DNA from: Oscillospiraceae bacterium
GTDB lineage: Bacteria > Bacillota > Clostridia > Oscillospirales > Acutalibacteraceae
Assembly: GCA_015066005.1 (NCBI GenBank)
Contig: SVPF01000003.1
Span: forward strand, 32,882-96,881
Direction: 5' to 3'
DNA length: 64,000 nucleotides
The notes under the pieces: model-generated
Seen by the model: only the letters and a program-made list of their open reading frames with translations
Told to the model about the DNA's origin: nothing
The model's database searches: none
Position numbers and translations under genes: made by a program
Part shown: positions 8,591 to 17,327 of the stretch, piece after piece
Position numbering within the stretch: position 1 is the first letter of the stretch
Layout: every line of letters begins with the position of its first letter

Positions 8591-9442
8591 TTACAAAAGG
8601 GTTAAATAATAATCCTTCATCATTTTAGAATCCTCTGCCTGAGTTCCTGCAGATTCACAAACAAATGTGGGGCTTAGGTTGTATTTTGCAACAAGCTCCA
8701 TAACAGGCTGATAATCGGGCCCGTAAATGTTATCTTCAAAGGTCAAATGGCGTTTTTCGCCGCCCGTAGTGTACTCAATTTTTGAAAAATGTGAATGAAA
8801 ATTATTAAACCTCTCACTTCCAAGCTGATTTTTTATTTCCAAAAAGATTTTTTCAAAATCATCCTTGGTTTTAAGAATACCCAAATCCCTGGCGTTAAGA
8901 TGACCAAAATCGATACAGGGTATAATTCGATCATCAATCTTGCAAAGCTCCAACACCTCATAAAGCGTACCAAGCTGGTTAACCTTTCCCATCGTTTCGG
9001 GGCAGATGTGTATATCTGACAAGCCTTCCTCATCAAGCGCCCTTTGTGAAAGCTTCATAGTATCAATCGCAAGAGATAAAGCTTCCTCGCGTGAAATTTT
9101 ACCGCAAGAGCCGGTATGAACTATTATTCTGTCCCCGCCCATTGCTTTGACTGCACGGGCCGATGCCAAAATGTAATTAACCGAATTAAGACGCTTTTCC
9201 TCTTCAACTGAAGACATTGAAATGTAATACGGTGCGTGAAGCGAAATGGTAATACCATTTTCCTTGGCAATTTTACCAAGCTCGGCCGCTTTATCAAGAC
9301 CGATATTTACACCGCGGCCACATTGATATTCAAAATGGTCAAGCCCCATATTAACAAGATAGCTAGGCACCTGAAGACTGGTTTTATTGCCCTTTGCTTT
9401 AAAATCGTCACCTGTGCCTGCCGGACCAAATTTTGCAGCCAT
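8591..9442 (-). CDS. nfo: endonuclease IV-like TIM-barrel protein
   Basis: A 283-residue TIM-barrel protein of the AP endonuclease 2 (Nfo) family. Metal-site segments include ISLHAPYYISMSS, IIVHTGSCG, ICPETMGK, CIDFGHLNARD, FHSHFSKIEYT and a final PTFVCESAG. Family members cut DNA at abasic sites using three zinc ions. The start is the ATG at 9442, because GGAGG lies 7 bases upstream, not the in-frame start 21 bases earlier. The preceding yqeG stop lies one base away, which implies coupling. A sugar isomerase-like role cannot be excluded by eye. Confidence 0.75.
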   Translation of the reverse strand: MAAKFGPAGTGDDFKAKGNKTSLQVPSYLVNMGLDHFEYQCGRGVNIGLDKAAELGKIAKENGITISLHAPYYISMSSVEEEKRLNSVNYILASARAVKAMGGDRIIVHTGSCGKISREEALSLAIDTMKLSQRALDEEGLSDIHICPETMGKVNQLGTLYEVLELCKIDDRIIPCIDFGHLNARDLGILKTKDDFEKIFLEIKNQLGSERFNNFHSHFSKIEYTTGGEKRHLTFEDNIYGPDYQPVMELVAKYNLSPTFVCESAGTQAEDSKMMKDYYLTLL

Positions 9443-9443
9443 A

Positions 9444-9944
9444 CTATTCCTCCGTATTAACAATATTAAGCTTTTTCATAACAAAACGCTCTACCCTGCG
9501 CTTTGAACGAAAACGAAGCGAGGTTTCAAGCTTTATAGGTGTTAACAAAATTGTGGTAACTCCAACAAAATTACCACCCATTGTATCGGTAAAAAGCTGG
9601 TCACCAACAATTGCAGTTTCATTTTTTCCGGTTCCAAGTCGCTTTAAAGCGCGAAGATAACCAAACGGCAACGGCTTTAAACCAAGGCTAATAAAATCTA
9701 GCCCGATTTTTTTAGCAAAGGGTGTAAGCCTTTTGGAATTGGAATTTGATAGCACCGTCATTTTAATGCCGTTTTGGCGCATTGTATCAAGCCATTCGGG
9801 AAGTCCATCTGTCAGAACTTGTCCGTGATGGGTTGAAAGGGTGTTATCAACATCCAAAATAAGTGCTTTAATACCGTATTTATTTAAAATATCGATAGTA
9901 ATATCGGTAACTCTTTCAAGTTTAATTTTAGGTCTTAAAAACAT
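9444..9944 (-). CDS. yqeG: YqeG family HAD-type phosphatase
   Basis: A 166-residue HAD IIIA phosphatase. The nucleophile motif is ALILDVDNTLS (first Asp about residue 31), motif II is VLSNS, and the acidic motif GDQLFTDTMGGN is near 113-124. The family is the bacterial YqeG group, related to mitochondrial PGP phosphatase; the substrate in clostridia is not established. It is transcribed ahead of the nfo-like and ATPase genes, downstream of rpsU and its terminator. Confidence 0.88.
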   Translation of the reverse strand: MFLRPKIKLERVTDITIDILNKYGIKALILDVDNTLSTHHGQVLTDGLPEWLDTMRQNGIKMTVLSNSNSKRLTPFAKKIGLDFISLGLKPLPFGYLRALKRLGTGKNETAIVGDQLFTDTMGGNFVGVTTILLTPIKLETSLRFRSKRRVERFVMKKLNIVNTEE

Positions 9945-9956
9945 TTACATACCTCA

Positions 9957-9988
9957 ATAAAAAAGGCGGTTGAAAAACAACCGCCTTT
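9957..9988 (-). terminator. terminator after rpsU
   Basis: AAAGGCGGTTG and CAACCGCCTTT form an 11-bp stem with a 5-base loop, followed by U-rich sequence on the minus strand, just 3' of the S21 gene. Confidence 0.85.
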
Positions 9989-9999
9989 ATCACTTAATA

Positions 10000-10176
10000 T
10001 TAGCGGAACTTTCTTTTACGAGCAGCTTCCGACTTCTTCTTACGCTTTACAGAGGGTTTTTCATAGTGTTCTCTCTTACGTACTTCTTGAATTACACCGT
10101 CTTTAGCGGTTTGTCTCTTAAAGCGACGCAAAGCGTTATCGAGTGATTCATTTTCTTTAATTCTAACTTGACTCAT
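10000..10176 (-). CDS. rpsU: 30S ribosomal protein S21
   Basis: A 58-residue basic protein, [20 protein letters not shown] onwards, ending in a lysine/arginine-rich tail ([15 protein letters not shown]). It matches S21 in length and sequence. The start at 10176 is chosen because a GGAGGGAGGG ribosome site lies a few bases upstream; an earlier in-frame ATG would put that site inside the gene. S21 helps 16S rRNA pair with mRNA in initiation. Confidence 0.96.
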   Translation of the reverse strand: MSQVRIKENESLDNALRRFKRQTAKDGVIQEVRKREHYEKPSVKRKKKSEAARKRKFR

Positions 10177-10240
10177 TATATTCCCTCCCTCCACTATAAT
10201 AGCAGGGGTAATTTTTTATTAGTGAAAAAGGAAAACCTTT

Positions 10241-10489
10241 TTACTGATTAAGTGCAATGATGTTTGCAACAATTGCTAATACAAAGAATGCAATAGCAAA
10301 GTATTTAGTCATACGAGCAAGCCTTGCATCCCATGTTCTTGCCTTGGTTTTTGACAAGAAAGTATCAGCACCACCGGAGATAACGCCGTTAATACCTGCA
10401 CGACGGCCTTGCTGGAAAAGTACAACAAAAATAATTGCCAATGATACCAAAATAACCACTGTGCCAACGATATATTCAAGTGCGCTCAT
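10241..10489 (-). CDS. secG: preprotein translocase subunit SecG
   Basis: An 82-residue protein with two membrane segments (about 5-27 and 60-80) joined by the typical GRRAGINGVISGGADTFL loop. SecG assists the SecYEG channel during protein export. The TGGAGGTGAAATT leader gives a strong ribosome site. It has its own promoter and precedes rpsU in the direction of transcription. Confidence 0.95.
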   Translation of the reverse strand: MSALEYIVGTVVILVSLAIIFVVLFQQGRRAGINGVISGGADTFLSKTKARTWDARLARMTKYFAIAFFVLAIVANIIALNQ

Positions 10490-10522
10490 AATTTCACCTC
10501 CAATGATAAATAAGCATTTTAT

Positions 10523-10551
10523 ATAATAACATACATTACAAAAAAATGCAA
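10523..10551 (-). promoter_or_regulatory. secG promoter
   Basis: Minus-strand TTGCAT (10551-10546) and TATTAT (10528-10523) have a 17-base spacer, about 35 bases before the secG start. Confidence 0.55.
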
Positions 10552-10572
10552 CAAAAATTTTTGAATAATGAG

Positions 10573-12987
10573 TTATTTTACAACAATATTTACTAATTTC
10601 TTAGGAACATATAATTCCTTAACAATGTTCTTGCCCGAAATTTCAGCCATAATAGCCGTTTCAGCCTTTGCAAGTGCAATAGCATCGGGTGCGGAAATAT
10701 CAGTAGCAACATTAAGACGTGCCCTGATTTTACCGTTAATTTGAACTACAATTTCAACAGTAGCATCAACACATTTAGCTTCATCGAACTTAGGCCATTC
10801 GGTTTGGTTAAGCATACCCTCAAAGCCGCAAAGCTCCCAAAGCTCTTCAGTAATGTGTGGTGCAAATGGGTTAAGAAGAATTATAAATGTCTTAAATTCA
10901 TCCTTAGTTACAGCGCCTGAAGCGTTAATGCTGTTCATAAGTGACATAAGCGCTGCAATAGCAGTGTTCATCTTAAGACCCTCAATGTCCTCGGTAACCT
11001 TTTTAATGGTGCGGTGCATTTCAGCTTCAATATTGGAACGATAGCCTTTTTCATCGGTCAAAATATCTTGCATAGCCCATACTTTATCAAGGAAGCGCTT
11101 ACTGCCCTTAATGGATGACATACTCCAAGGTGCTGCCTTTTCGAAGTCACCTATAAACATTTCATAAACACGCATAGTATCAGCGCCGTAGTCATTGATG
11201 ATTTCATCAGGGTTAACTACGTTACCGCGTGACTTAGACATTTTTTCACCGTTTTCACCCAAAATCATACCGTGGCTGGTACGCTTAGCATAAGGCTCAG
11301 GATTGGGAACAGCGTCGATATCATAAAGGAACTTGTGCCAGAAGCGGCTGTACAGAAGGTGGAGTGTTGTATGCTCCATACCGCCGTTGTACCAGTCAAC
11401 AGGGCACCAATACTCAAGTGCTTCTTTAGATGCAAATTCCTTATCATTATGCGGGTCGCAATAACGGAGGAAATACCAAGAAGAGCCTGCCCATTGAGGC
11501 ATAGTATCGGTTTCACGTTTTGCAGGTGCACCGCAATGAGGACAGGTAGTGTTTACCCAGTCGGTCATTTTAGCTAAAGGCGATTCACCGTTATCGGTAG
11601 GCTCATATGATTCCACATTAGGTAAAAGCAAGGGTAATTCGCTTTCGGGAAGGGGCACGTAGCCACACTTTTCACAATAAACCATAGGAATAGGCTCACC
11701 CCAGTAACGCTGGCGTGAAAATACCCAGTCACGAAGCTTATAGTTGGTCTTAACGCTACCTATACCCTTTTCAGTGAGCCACTGCTGAATCTTCTTTTTA
11801 GCATCCTCAACAGATAAACCGTTAAGAAAATCGGAATTAACTAAAACGCCTGTTGCACAGTCGGTAAAGGCTTCCTTCTGAACATCCTCGCCGCCTGCAA
11901 CAACCTCAATAATCGGCAAATCAAACTTTTTAGCAAACTCCCAGTCACGAGTGTCGTGTGCGGGAACAGCCATAATTGCGCCTGTGCCGTATGAAATAAG
12001 TACATAGTCCGAAATAAAAATCGGAATTTCGGTATTATTAACGGGGTTAATAGCCTTAACACCTAAAAGCTTAACGCCGGTTTTATCCTTAGCAAGCTCG
12101 GTGCGTTCAAAGTCAGACTTTTTGGCTGACTGCTCTTGATAAGCCTGAACCTCATCATAATTTTCAATTTTGTCGGCCCACTTTTTGAGTAAGGGATGTT
12201 CGGGCGACATTACCATATAGGTGGCGCCGAAAAGTGTATCCGCACGGGTGGTGAAAATTTCAAAGGTGTCGCCAATGGTAGTATTAAAGGTGACCTGAGT
12301 ACCGTAAGAACGACCGATCCAGTTGCGTTGTTGAGTTTTTACACGGTCAATAAAGTCAACGTCGTTAAGACCGTCTAAAAGCTTTTCGGCATATTCAGTA
12401 ATTTTAAGCATCCATTGGCTTTTTTCCTTTTGAATAACCTCACTGCCGCAACGCTCGCAAACACCGTTTACAACCTCTTCATTAGCTAAAACGCATTTAC
12501 AAGAGGTACACCAGTTAACCGACATTTCCTTTTTATAAGCAAGACCTTCTTTAAAAAGCTGTAAGAAAATCCACTGAGTCCACTTATAATATGAAGGGTC
12601 GGTTGTATTGATTTCTCGGCTCCAGTCAAAAGAAAAGCCAAGGGACTTCAACTGCTTTTTAAAGTTAGCCACATTATTTTCGGTAACAATTGCAGGATGA
12701 ATATGGTTTTTAATTGCAAAGTTTTCGGTAGGAAGGCCGAAAGCGTCCCAACCCATAGGATAAAGCACGTTATAGCCCTGTAAACGCTTTTTACGGGCAA
12801 CAATATCAATTGCCGTATATGAACGGGGATGACCTACGTGTAGGCCCTGCGCCGAAGGATACGGAAATTCTACAAGACCGAAAAACTTCGGAAGAGTATA
12901 ATCGTTTTTGGCTTCAAAGGTGTGGTTATCATCCCATACCTGTTGCCATTTCTTTTCAATTTTAGAATAGTCGTAAATATTAGCCAC
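10573..12987 (-). CDS. leuS: leucyl-tRNA synthetase
   Basis: An 804-residue class I synthetase of normal bacterial length. The HIGH motif is HVGH at 50-53 in [14 protein letters not shown]. The KMSKS motif is intact in [14 protein letters not shown] at about 575-590. The CP1 editing domain contains [13 protein letters not shown] and a [12 protein letters not shown] segment. Zinc-knuckle cysteines are seen in CTSCKCV...CERCG and CEKCG...CPHCG. It follows rsfS after a 3-base gap, so there is no room for a leucine T-box; it is read from the upstream operon. Confidence 0.98.
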   Translation of the reverse strand: MANIYDYSKIEKKWQQVWDDNHTFEAKNDYTLPKFFGLVEFPYPSAQGLHVGHPRSYTAIDIVARKKRLQGYNVLYPMGWDAFGLPTENFAIKNHIHPAIVTENNVANFKKQLKSLGFSFDWSREINTTDPSYYKWTQWIFLQLFKEGLAYKKEMSVNWCTSCKCVLANEEVVNGVCERCGSEVIQKEKSQWMLKITEYAEKLLDGLNDVDFIDRVKTQQRNWIGRSYGTQVTFNTTIGDTFEIFTTRADTLFGATYMVMSPEHPLLKKWADKIENYDEVQAYQEQSAKKSDFERTELAKDKTGVKLLGVKAINPVNNTEIPIFISDYVLISYGTGAIMAVPAHDTRDWEFAKKFDLPIIEVVAGGEDVQKEAFTDCATGVLVNSDFLNGLSVEDAKKKIQQWLTEKGIGSVKTNYKLRDWVFSRQRYWGEPIPMVYCEKCGYVPLPESELPLLLPNVESYEPTDNGESPLAKMTDWVNTTCPHCGAPAKRETDTMPQWAGSSWYFLRYCDPHNDKEFASKEALEYWCPVDWYNGGMEHTTLHLLYSRFWHKFLYDIDAVPNPEPYAKRTSHGMILGENGEKMSKSRGNVVNPDEIINDYGADTMRVYEMFIGDFEKAAPWSMSSIKGSKRFLDKVWAMQDILTDEKGYRSNIEAEMHRTIKKVTEDIEGLKMNTAIAALMSLMNSINASGAVTKDEFKTFIILLNPFAPHITEELWELCGFEGMLNQTEWPKFDEAKCVDATVEIVVQINGKIRARLNVATDISAPDAIALAKAETAIMAEISGKNIVKELYVPKKLVNIVVK

Positions 12988-12990
12988 TTT

Positions 12991-13356
12991 TTAGTCCCCC
13001 ATTGCTTCAACTAAAATTTCTTCTAAATTAACTGCGGGTGCATCCGCCCACATTTTATCAAGTCCGTAAAATTCACGGTCTTGACGTGAAAATACATGAA
13101 CAATAACTGATTCATAGTCAAGCGCAATCCAACCTGTTGTTTTACCTTCAATGTGGTGAGGTCTTACCCCCGCCTCTTCAAGCTTTGCTTCAACCTCACC
13201 AGCCAATGCACGAACGTGTGTTGAAGATGTTGCGGTTGCAATAACAAAATATTCGGTTAAAACAGTTAAATCGCTCACCTTAACTGCCGAAAGCTCCCTT
13301 GCCTTTTTGCTGTTAAGTGCGTTAGCCGCAAGCTTTACAATTTCAAAAGAATCCAA
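12991..13356 (-). CDS. rsfS: ribosomal silencing factor RsfS
   Basis: A 121-residue RsfS/YbeB (DUF143) protein. The conserved LTEYFVIATATSSTHVRALAGEVE, the HHIEGKTTGWIALDYESVIVHVF core and the YGLDKMWADA end are all present. It binds ribosomal protein L14 and blocks subunit joining when nutrients are low. It lies between yqeK and leuS with 2-3 base gaps, a common nadD-yqeK-rsfS order. Confidence 0.95.
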   Translation of the reverse strand: MDSFEIVKLAANALNSKKARELSAVKVSDLTVLTEYFVIATATSSTHVRALAGEVEAKLEEAGVRPHHIEGKTTGWIALDYESVIVHVFSRQDREFYGLDKMWADAPAVNLEEILVEAMGD

Positions 13357-13358
13357 AT

Positions 13359-13919
13359 CTATTTTCCTCCCACTGCCTGATTATAGGCATTAAGTGTATC
13401 CAAATGTACACGTTTTTTATTATTTACTAAATCACAAATAGAATATTGTAGTGCGTATATAAACGCTTTATCAAGCGATTCATCAACATACTGCCTTATA
13501 ACCGATACATCATCATAATCCCTGTCGGCTGAAGTAAAATCAGCAAGAAAAATAATTTTTTCCAAAAGTGTCATATCAGCCTTTGCAGTTGTGTGATAAC
13601 GAATGGAGGAAATAATTTCCTCATCTTCAATATTCAAAATGTGTTTAACATAAGCCGCACCGGACATTGCATGCCACAGCTTTGCGGCGTTTTTTTCAAT
13701 ATCGTTAAGCATTATACCAAACTGTGTAAAAATTTGCAAGTGTTCTTCTTTAGGGGCATTTTTAGTAACATCGTGAAGCAGCCCCGCAAGGTAAGCCTTG
13801 TCCGCATCGCCGCCGTACTTTAATGCCAATCGCTTGGCTTCGTCGGCAACACAAAGTGAATGATAAAATCTATATTCATCAAGGCGGGACTTTAATAAAT
13901 CAATATAATCTTTATACAC
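13359..13919 (-). CDS. yqeK: YqeK family HD-domain phosphohydrolase (symmetrical Ap4A hydrolase type)
   Basis: A 186-residue HD-domain protein. Metal-binding residues lie in FYHSLCVADEAKRLA, LLHDVTK, WHAMSGAAYV, YHTTAKADMT and FLADFTSADRDYDD. YqeK enzymes cleave diadenosine tetraphosphate into two ADP. The start is taken as GTG at 13917-13919 behind an AAGGGGA site. The upstream open frame would give about 34 extra residues that overlap nadD and look unlike the family. The gene overlaps the nadD end by 8 bases. Confidence 0.9.
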   Translation of the reverse strand: MYKDYIDLLKSRLDEYRFYHSLCVADEAKRLALKYGGDADKAYLAGLLHDVTKNAPKEEHLQIFTQFGIMLNDIEKNAAKLWHAMSGAAYVKHILNIEDEEIISSIRYHTTAKADMTLLEKIIFLADFTSADRDYDDVSVIRQYVDESLDKAFIYALQYSICDLVNNKKRVHLDTLNAYNQAVGGK

Positions 13920-14499
13920 CGTAAAGTCCCCTTTCCTTAATATAATTATAAATTTTTTCGGGAAGCAATTTGGCGGCGGGAAAATTTCTAAAATCGGTTG
14001 AAGATATATTAGAAATTTCATTATCCATTAAAATAATTTGCATACCCATATTTTTAAATTTTTCAATACAGCTTAAAAATTCTGTATTTTCGGTTGAAGT
14101 GCGACTAAAAACAATAAATGGCAGCATTTTCATAAGCTCTTCATATTTATACCATTTATCAAAATAAACCAGCATATCGCCGCCGCACACAAAAGCAAGG
14201 TTATCATTTGGAAAAATTTCCTTTAAAAGCTTTACCGTATCATAAGTATAGCTTTTGCCCTGCCGTTTAAATTCAATATCACAAACCTCGGCCTTATTAA
14301 AATCAGCCGCGGCAATTTTGCACATATTAAAACGGTCATCATCGGTTGCTAAAAAATCAACCTCTTTATGAGGGGGAATTTTATCCGGCATAACAAGAAT
14401 TTTTGAAACTGCTTTACATTCATTCAATGCATTAAGCATTTCATAATGACCTTTATGAAACGGATTAAAGGTTCCGCCGAAAATTGCGGTAAGTGACAT
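13912..14499 (-). CDS. nadD: nicotinate-nucleotide adenylyltransferase
   Basis: A 195-residue nucleotidyltransferase joining nicotinate mononucleotide and ATP into deamido-NAD. The GGTFNPFHKGHYEML motif carries the HxGH signature at about residues 15-18, and ISSTDFR near the C-terminus is the second ATP-binding motif. It is followed by yqeK with overlap and preceded by yhbY, so NAD synthesis is tied to the ribosome-assembly genes here. Confidence 0.95.
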   Translation of the reverse strand: MSLTAIFGGTFNPFHKGHYEMLNALNECKAVSKILVMPDKIPPHKEVDFLATDDDRFNMCKIAAADFNKAEVCDIEFKRQGKSYTYDTVKLLKEIFPNDNLAFVCGGDMLVYFDKWYKYEELMKMLPFIVFSRTSTENTEFLSCIEKFKNMGMQIILMDNEISNISSTDFRNFPAAKLLPEKIYNYIKERGLYGV

Positions 14500-14501
14500 A
14501 G

Positions 14502-14795
14502 TTACTTCACCAATTTTATAGTTTTATTATCTTTGCTTTCGCGGTAAAGAATAAAGCGCGAGCCGATTACCTGAACAACATCGGACTTTGTTGCCAAGGA
14601 AAGCTCATCTGCGGCCTCTCTTGAAGAAAGCGGGCAGGTTTCCAAAACACGAAGCTTAATAAGCTCACGTGCCTCTAAAGCATCATTAACCTGCTTTATT
14701 GTATTTTCACTAATACCGGATTTACCAACCTGTAAAATTGTTTCATAATCGTTCGCCATACCGCGAAGCTGTGCTCTTTGTCTACTGTTAAGCAT
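14502..14795 (-). CDS. yhbY: YhbY/CRM-domain RNA-binding protein
   Basis: A 97-residue single CRM domain. The family pattern is clear: LNSRQRAQLRGMAN, ILQVGKSGISENTIKQVNDALEARELIKLRVLE, and VVQVIGSRFILYR. Relatives associate with pre-50S ribosomal particles. It lies 2 bases from both neighbours, rdgB and nadD. Confidence 0.92.
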   Translation of the reverse strand: MLNSRQRAQLRGMANDYETILQVGKSGISENTIKQVNDALEARELIKLRVLETCPLSSREAADELSLATKSDVVQVIGSRFILYRESKDNKTIKLVK

Positions 14796-14797
14796 AT

Positions 14798-15394
14798 TTA
14801 AACCTCAATATATTTTTTAAGTTCTTCTTTAAATAAAACAAGCGCCCTGCCGCGATGGCTTATAGCATCCTTTTGTTCGGCAGTTAACTGACTAAAGGGA
14901 CCCTTTTCACTGATAAACAGGGGGTCATAACCGAAGCCGCCGCTTCCCGTTTGCCTTTCAAAAGCAATATGACCGTGGCATTCGCCCCTTACAGTAAACT
15001 GTCTTCCATCAGGAAAAACACAGGCAATTGCCGCAACATAATAGGCTGTGCGCTTTTCCATAGGCACACCGCTAAGCTCACTTAACAGCTTGTCATTATT
15101 TTGCTCATCGTTACCGTGCTCACCCGAATACCTCGCTGAAAACACGCCCGGTGCACCGCCGAGATAATCAACACAAATACCGCTGTCATCGGCAACGGTA
15201 ATATAACCCGTTTGACTAAGCCCCGACTTTGCCTTAATAATTGCGTTTTCCTCAAAAGTCTGACCATCCTCTACAGCATCCTTAAAAGGAAAATCCAAAT
15301 CGGCCTCACACAAAACATCAAAGCCCATAGGAATTAAAATTCTTTTAAGCTCACGAAGCTTTTTTTGATTTTTGGTTGCAATAAAAATTTTCAT
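14798..15394 (-). CDS. rdgB: XTP/dITP diphosphatase (non-canonical purine NTP pyrophosphatase)
   Basis: A 198-residue HAM1/RdgB enzyme removing deaminated purine nucleotides. Motifs: ATKNQKKLRELKRIL at the start, VADDSGICVDYLGGAPGVFSARYSG in the centre, GGFGYDPLF and the final SHRGRAL. The length is standard. It sits between ftsY and yhbY in a tightly packed operon. Confidence 0.95.
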   Translation of the reverse strand: MKIFIATKNQKKLRELKRILIPMGFDVLCEADLDFPFKDAVEDGQTFEENAIIKAKSGLSQTGYITVADDSGICVDYLGGAPGVFSARYSGEHGNDEQNNDKLLSELSGVPMEKRTAYYVAAIACVFPDGRQFTVRGECHGHIAFERQTGSGGFGYDPLFISEKGPFSQLTAEQKDAISHRGRALVLFKEELKKYIEV

Positions 15395-15397
15395 ACA

Positions 15398-16309
15398 TTA
15401 CGCCTCGTCAAAAATACCGTTTACAAATTCGTTTGCGCTAAAGGGCTGTAAATCGTCAATACCTTCGCCAACGCCGACAAACTTAACCGGAATTTTAAGC
15501 TCGTTTTTAATGGGAATAATTATGCCACCCTTGGCTGTACCGTCAAGCTTGGTTAAAACAATACCTGTAATATTTGTAACGTTTTTAAATTCGCGTGCCT
15601 GATTAACCGCGTTTTGACCTGTTGCGGCATCCAGCACAAGCAGGGTTTCAACCGAAGCGTCGGGCAGCTCACGACCGATAACACGGTTAATTTTTGCAAG
15701 CTCATCCATAAGGTTTTTCTTATTGTGAAGACGGCCTGCCGTGTCACAAATAATAACGTCAGCACCCTTTGATTTAGCCGAAGCAATTGTGTCAAACACA
15801 ACGGATGCAGGGTCGGTGCCTTCCACACTTTTAACCATTTGAACGCCCGAACGTTCAGCCCAAACAGCAAGCTGGTCAATTGCTGCCGCACGGAAGGTAT
15901 CAGCCGCGCCAAGCACAACCCTTTTGCCCTGCGCCTTTAAAATTGAGGAAAGCTTACCGATGGTGGTGGTTTTACCAACACCGTTAACGCCAATTACAAG
16001 GATAACCGAAGGTGTTGTATTTAGTTTAAGACCTTCATCCTCGCCAAGCATTTCGGCAATAATTTCCTTCATTAAGTTTTTAATAATATTCGGGTCGGTA
16101 ATGCCCTGCTCTTTGATTTTTTTGCGTAGCATATCGCAAATTTCGGTAGCAGTATTAACACCGATATCCGACATAACAAGCATTTCCTCAAGCTCTTCAA
16201 AAAGATCCTCATCAATTTTTGTAAAGCTGTTAATAATGCTTGTAACACCGCTTGCAATTGAATTTCGTGTTTTTTGCAAGCCAAGTTTAATTTTACTGAA
16301 TAAGCCCAT
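15398..16309 (-). CDS. ftsY: signal recognition particle receptor FtsY
   Basis: A 303-residue SRP GTPase (NG domain) with only a short N-terminal extension, so it lacks the long acidic A domain of enterobacteria. The P-loop GVNGVGKTT is at about 107-115, DTFRAAAIDQL at about 137-147, DTAGR about 200 and TKLDGTAKGG about 255. FtsY docks ribosome-SRP complexes at the membrane for co-translational insertion. It lies just downstream of smc and the PHP gene, close to the smc-ftsY order of Bacillus. Confidence 0.97.
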   Translation of the reverse strand: MGLFSKIKLGLQKTRNSIASGVTSIINSFTKIDEDLFEELEEMLVMSDIGVNTATEICDMLRKKIKEQGITDPNIIKNLMKEIIAEMLGEDEGLKLNTTPSVILVIGVNGVGKTTTIGKLSSILKAQGKRVVLGAADTFRAAAIDQLAVWAERSGVQMVKSVEGTDPASVVFDTIASAKSKGADVIICDTAGRLHNKKNLMDELAKINRVIGRELPDASVETLLVLDAATGQNAVNQAREFKNVTNITGIVLTKLDGTAKGGIIIPIKNELKIPVKFVGVGEGIDDLQPFSANEFVNGIFDEA

Positions 16310-16324
16310 TAAATCACCTGTAAA

Positions 16325-17326
16325 TTATATATCACTTAAAAAATAAGCTTGTGAATCGGCACGATTGCCAAACTCATCCACAACCGAAATTCTAAAATAT
16401 ACATCACTTTCTAAAAGCTTGAATGTTGCAGTGTTAACACATTCACCTTCATCAGCCGTAACAAAGTCGCAACGCCTGCCGTGAGTAGAATAAAAAACAC
16501 TCTTAGCATCCGAGCATTTGACCGTAACCAAATCGCCGTCAACCGAAATTTTTACGATTTCCGGGCCAGTTGATGTATAAAATTCACCTTTTAGTAAAGC
16601 ATCAATAATTTTAGAATATTCAAGTTTATCTGCTTCAACCATAACAAATGTACCGAACGAATCGTCTTTTTTGTTGTGGTTGTCATCACCCGAGGTGATA
16701 TATATACGTTTACCGTCGCGCAAAAAGTCATCATGAATATTTATATCATATTCAAAAAGACCGCCACGGTTGCAGTTTGTGTTAAAAATCTCTACACCCC
16801 AAAGACCTTCATACTTTGAATATTCACGGTAGTTTTCCAACGACCAACGCGGATGATTGTAAGAAACGAAAAAACCATTGTCATTGGCTGATTTAATCAA
16901 TTTGTTTATACCGTCAGCGCCGTAAACTCTTTCACAATCGTAATTAGGTTTTTTAATTTTTTCTTTAACAAATGATGCTGAAAAATGGTCATAGGTCGAA
17001 TTATAGAAAAAACTATAATCGTTATCCTGTTCTTTCGCATAAAAATTAAGATGGCAAACCTTCATATTATGATTTTTAAGGGTTGACTGGTTGGGAAACT
17101 CTTTAATTGCAACCTCACAGCTTGTCAAGGTTAAAAAATCACCGTCATCAAGATAAGAATTATTATGAATAGCCTCGTGATCGGTTATGGCAATAATACT
17201 ATATCCATGTGATTTGTAATATTCCTTTAATTCCTCGGGTGTCAGCTTACCATCAGATAATGTGCTGTGACAGTGTAGATTACCCTTATATTTATTGTTC
17301 TTATAACCAAAAAGAACCTTTTCCAT
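16325..17326 (-). CDS. PHP-domain metal-dependent phosphoesterase
   Basis: A protein of about 333 residues of the PHP superfamily. Metal-ligand motifs are NLHCHSTLSDGKLTPEEL, IIAITDHEAI, and later SYNHPRWSLENY and ITSGDDNHNKKDD. The C-terminal part looks like a small beta domain that PHP hydrolases with a CehA-like layout carry. The substrate is unknown. ATG at 17326 is preferred because AGGGTG lies 8 bases upstream, although a GTG 9 bases earlier is possible. It is inserted between smc and ftsY. Confidence 0.8.
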   Translation of the reverse strand: MEKVLFGYKNNKYKGNLHCHSTLSDGKLTPEELKEYYKSHGYSIIAITDHEAIHNNSYLDDGDFLTLTSCEVAIKEFPNQSTLKNHNMKVCHLNFYAKEQDNDYSFFYNSTYDHFSASFVKEKIKKPNYDCERVYGADGINKLIKSANDNGFFVSYNHPRWSLENYREYSKYEGLWGVEIFNTNCNRGGLFEYDINIHDDFLRDGKRIYITSGDDNHNKKDDSFGTFVMVEADKLEYSKIIDALLKGEFYTSTGPEIVKISVDGDLVTVKCSDAKSVFYSTHGRRCDFVTADEGECVNTATFKLLESDVYFRISVVDEFGNRADSQAYFLSDI

Positions 17327-17327
17327 T

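Noticed and set aside
10218..10245. Terminator after secG
   Set aside because: The AAAAAGG/CCTTTTT hairpin has a mismatched base and lacks a U-run on the minus strand.
11272..11577. Plus-strand open frame antisense to leuS
   Set aside because: It lies wholly within a conserved gene and gives no recognisable protein; a by-product of codon bias.
12988..12990. Leucine T-box upstream of leuS
   Set aside because: Only 3 bases separate rsfS and leuS, so there is no space for a leader.
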